A stretch of 64,000 nucleotides of DNA from Chromobacterium rhizoryzae. GTDB lineage: Bacteria > Pseudomonadota > Gammaproteobacteria > Burkholderiales > Chromobacteriaceae. The translations under genes were made by a program, and so were the position numbers. This document shows, piece by piece, positions 61,879 to 64,000 of the stretch. Under the pieces are notes generated by a model that was not told where the DNA came from, made no database searches, and saw nothing but the letters and a program-made list of their open reading frames with translations. Location: contig NZ_CP066126.1 in NCBI RefSeq assembly GCF_020544465.1, positions 1,736,001 to 1,800,000 on the forward strand, given 5' to 3'. Each line of letters opens with the position of its first letter. The first letter of the stretch is position 1.

Positions 61879-63196
61879 CCCGCTCGAATCTCTGTTAAGC
61901 CATTGGCCGGACGAATTGTCCGGCCAATGTGCTTTTGAGGTGGGCTTGAGCGGCGGCCTGGATTCGGTGGCGCTGCTGGCGCTGCTGTGCCGCGCGCGGG
62001 AGCGCCGTCCGGAGCTGGAGATCCGCGCGGTGCATGTGCACCACGGGCTGAGCCCGAACGCCGACGCCTGGGCCGAGCACTGTCGCGCCTTGTGCGCGTC
62101 GCTGGGCGCGTCTTTGCGGGTGGAGCGGGTAAAGCTGGTCCTGAGCGGCGGCGACAGTCTGGAAGCGGTGGCCCGCGAGGCGCGCTACCAGGCGTATCGG
62201 CGTTCCGCCGCCGGCGTGGTGGTTTTGGCGCATCATCTGGACGATCAGGCGGAAACCGTGCTGCTGCAATTGCTGCGCGGCGGCGGCGCGCGCGCTCTGG
62301 CGGCGATGCCGGCCTTGCGCAAGCTGGACGCGGACGGGCCCTGGCTGTGGCGGCCCTTGCTGGGTTTGCGCCGGCGGCAGCTGGAGGCGTTCGTTCAGGC
62401 GCAGGGCCTGAGCTGGGTTGAGGACGAGAGCAATCAGGACGAGCGCTGGCGGCGCAATCTGCTGCGTCAGCGGCTGCTGCCGCAGCTGGAGGCGGCGCTG
62501 CCGGATTATCGCCGGCATCTGACGCGATCGGCCGGCTTGCTGGCGGACGCCGCCGCGGTGCTGGACGAGGTGGCGGCGCAGGATCTGGCCGCTTGCCGGC
62601 GCGAAGGCGGCCTGGACCTGACTCGCTGGCGAGGCTTGTCCGCGGCCAGGCAACGCCAATGCCTGCTGGCCTGGCTGCGCGGCCTGGCCTGGCCGGCGCC
62701 GGAGCCGGACGCGTTGGCGGAGTTCCAGCGCCAGGCGCTGGAGGCCGGCGCCGCCAGCTGTCCGCGGCTGAGTCTGGCGCGGGGCCTGTTATACCGTTAT
62801 CGCGACGGCCTGTTCGCCTTGCCGGCGCTGCCGGCGCCGGCGGCCGTGTCGCTGGGGGCGGTGGAGCCTGCGGCGGAACGCCTGGTGCAAGAGTGGGGCG
62901 GGACGCTGAGCTGGGAGTGGCGGCAAAGCGGCCTGCCGGCGGAGGCCTTGGCGCGAGGTTTGAACCTGCGGCCGCGCGAGGGCGGCGAGCGGCTGGCGGC
63001 CGGGGTGGGGCGCAAGCCGGTGAAGAACTTTCTGCAGGAGGCCGGCATCGCGCCGCCCTTGCGCGAGCGCTGGCCGCTGTTGTGCGACGCCGACGGGCGC
63101 GTGCTGGCGCTGCCCGGCGTGGCGGTGGACGCCGAACTGGCCTGCGGGCCGGGCTGGTGGCCGCTGTGGCGGCCGCTGTCGGCGGAGCCGCGCTGA
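61850..63196 (+). CDS. tilS: tRNA(Ile)-lysidine synthase
   Basis: 448 residues. Modifies C34 of tRNA-Ile(CAU) to lysidine using ATP. PP-loop SGGLDSV (34-40), HHLDDQAETVLLQLLRGGG, and a C-terminal substrate domain (NLRPREGGERL...KNFLQEAGIAPPLRERWPLL). Starts at 61850 in a different frame inside accA; no clear ribosome site, so probably coupled. The accA-tilS order is common in proteobacteria. Confidence 0.95.
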   Translation: MAASRKPQPDPLESLLSHWPDELSGQCAFEVGLSGGLDSVALLALLCRARERRPELEIRAVHVHHGLSPNADAWAEHCRALCASLGASLRVERVKLVLSGGDSLEAVAREARYQAYRRSAAGVVVLAHHLDDQAETVLLQLLRGGGARALAAMPALRKLDADGPWLWRPLLGLRRRQLEAFVQAQGLSWVEDESNQDERWRRNLLRQRLLPQLEAALPDYRRHLTRSAGLLADAAAVLDEVAAQDLAACRREGGLDLTRWRGLSAARQRQCLLAWLRGLAWPAPEPDALAEFQRQALEAGAASCPRLSLARGLLYRYRDGLFALPALPAPAAVSLGAVEPAAERLVQEWGGTLSWEWRQSGLPAEALARGLNLRPREGGERLAAGVGRKPVKNFLQEAGIAPPLRERWPLLCDADGRVLALPGVAVDAELACGPGWWPLWRPLSAEPR

Positions 63197-63200
63197 TGTG

Positions 63201-63230
63201 AAAAACGCCTGCCGATCCGGCAGGCGTTTT
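63201..63230. terminator. Bidirectional terminator between tilS and lpxH
   Basis: Perfect 13-bp stem AAAACGCCTGCCG / CGGCAGGCGTTTT (63202-63214, 63218-63230) with loop ATC, A-run on one side and T-run on the other; serves both converging genes. Confidence 0.92.
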
Positions 63231-63280
63231 GCATTTGCAATCTGATGTCTCGCGATGCGCAGCGGACTTTGCGCAAATTC

Positions 63281-63997
63281 TCAGGCGGCGTTCAGCGGCA
63301 GGCTGACGATGCCCGCATCGTCCAGGCGCAGATAGCCGCCCTGGTTCCCGTGCCAGTCCTGGATCACCCAACGCTCGGAGGCGCCGTGTCGGTGGACCGC
63401 GGGGCGGTGGGTATGGCCGTGGATCAGCGTCGGCCAGTCGTGGGCGGCCAGCAGCGCCTCGACCGCGTCGGCGGCGACGTCCGAAATCTCGCTCAGGCCG
63501 TTCTGTTGTTTGCTCATCTCGCTTTGCTGGCGCGCCTGACGCGCGATCGCGTGGCGCTCCGCCAGCGGCCGCGCCAGCATCGCCTGCTGCCACTGCGGGT
63601 TGCGGCTGACGGCTCGAAACTGCTGATAGGCGGCGTCGCCGGTGCACAGCGCGTCGCCGTGGCTGAGCAGGCAGCGGCGGCCATGGGCCTCGATCAAGCT
63701 TGGATCGTCCAGCAGCCGCGCGCCGCTGCGCAGACAGAAGCCCTCGCCCAGCAGGAAATCGCGGTTGCCGTGCATCACGTACAGCGGCGTGGCGGCGGCG
63801 AAGGCGCGCATCGCGGCCAGCGGCGTTTCCAGGAACGGTGAATCGTCGTCGTCGCCCACCCAGTATTCGAACAGATCGCCCAGGATGTAGAGCGCGTCGA
63901 TCCGGCCTTGCCAGGCTTGCAGCGTGTCCAGAAACAAACGGTTCAGCGCCGGAGTGTCGTCCGCCAGGTGCAGATCGGAAATGAAGTGAATGGCCAT
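63281..63997 (-). CDS. lpxH: UDP-2,3-diacylglucosamine diphosphatase
   Basis: 238 residues, complete. Makes lipid X in lipid A biosynthesis at the inner membrane. Calcineurin-like metal motifs SDLHL (7-11), GDLFEYW, HGNRD, and HGHTHRP. Upstream region lies beyond the window, so promoter and ribosome site are not visible. Confidence 0.95.
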   Translation of the reverse strand: MAIHFISDLHLADDTPALNRLFLDTLQAWQGRIDALYILGDLFEYWVGDDDDSPFLETPLAAMRAFAAATPLYVMHGNRDFLLGEGFCLRSGARLLDDPSLIEAHGRRCLLSHGDALCTGDAAYQQFRAVSRNPQWQQAMLARPLAERHAIARQARQQSEMSKQQNGLSEISDVAADAVEALLAAHDWPTLIHGHTHRPAVHRHGASERWVIQDWHGNQGGYLRLDDAGIVSLPLNAA

Positions 63998-64000
63998 GTC

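Noticed and set aside
1..64000. Prophage, integron or insertion sequence
   Set aside because: No integrase, transposase, phage structural gene or attachment repeat was seen; the islands present are explained by ordinary genes and the small dispersed repeats.

Overview
The window is about 64 kb of GC-rich chromosome from a Gram-negative bacterium. Gene content (LpxH, LolA-like proteins, DsbB, OsmB, PmbA/DarP, an ActP/Acs acetate operon, many c-di-GMP proteins) and protein character point to a betaproteobacterium of the Neisseriales, most likely Chromobacterium or a close relative. That assignment is recognition, not a database result. There is no prophage, integrase, IS transposase or CRISPR array; the window reads as core chromosome with a few accessory islands.

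Layout. 1-3937 (minus): yjcH-actP-acs acetate uptake and activation, with acs running off the left edge; a LysR regulator (4389-5282) is divergent. 5399-5869: small phasin-like gene with a clear terminator. 6224-14403: two copies of an ABC ATPase / FtsX-like permease / LolA-like periplasmic protein operon, separated by an opposite-strand polyphosphate kinase 2; only the second copy carries an outer-membrane beta-barrel gene. 14669-22476: serine hydrolase, a 1541-residue hybrid kinase with seven PAS-like domains, a stand-alone GH84 hexosaminidase and an Asr-like Lys/Ala repeat protein. 22585-26430 (minus): large EAL protein with a degenerate GGDEF. 26934-29108: ABC-F ATPase and MsrB. 29719-32774: accessory cassette of a lectin-fused galactose-oxidase-like copper radical oxidase, a monohaem cytochrome c and a SCO copper chaperone. 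32817-35196 (minus): histidine phosphatase, dGTPase, OsmB. 35414-37272: MFS exporter plus a Cys-rich winged-helix (SufR-like) regulator behind two palindromes.

37467-44122 holds an acyltransferase, lipoprotein, DUF1415, cold-shock protein, HD hydrolase, an HPt/HD-GYP protein, a Tat-exported dienelactone hydrolase and a degenerate HD-GYP protein. 44274-48306 (minus) is a run darP-mog-yheT-like-MFS-lipoprotein, with pmbA-alkB-alkA divergent (48392-51316). Then patatin, dsbB and an orphan TonB-dependent receptor. 56153-59371 (minus) is a FecR/LysM protein plus CHASE2-GGDEF cyclase pair. 59560-60694 is an array of twelve tRNA genes, mostly five near-identical Val(UAC)-Asp(GUC) units of about 192 bp. 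The right end has accA-tilS and convergent lpxH.

Themes: c-di-GMP and multi-sensor signalling, envelope transport, copper enzyme maturation, and a family of imperfect palindromic intergenic repeats found at five or six places, several of them directly at stop codons. The most interesting items are the oxidase/cytochrome/SCO cassette, the duplicated ABC/LolA operon, the tRNA array with an odd tRNA-Val(CAC), and the repeat family.
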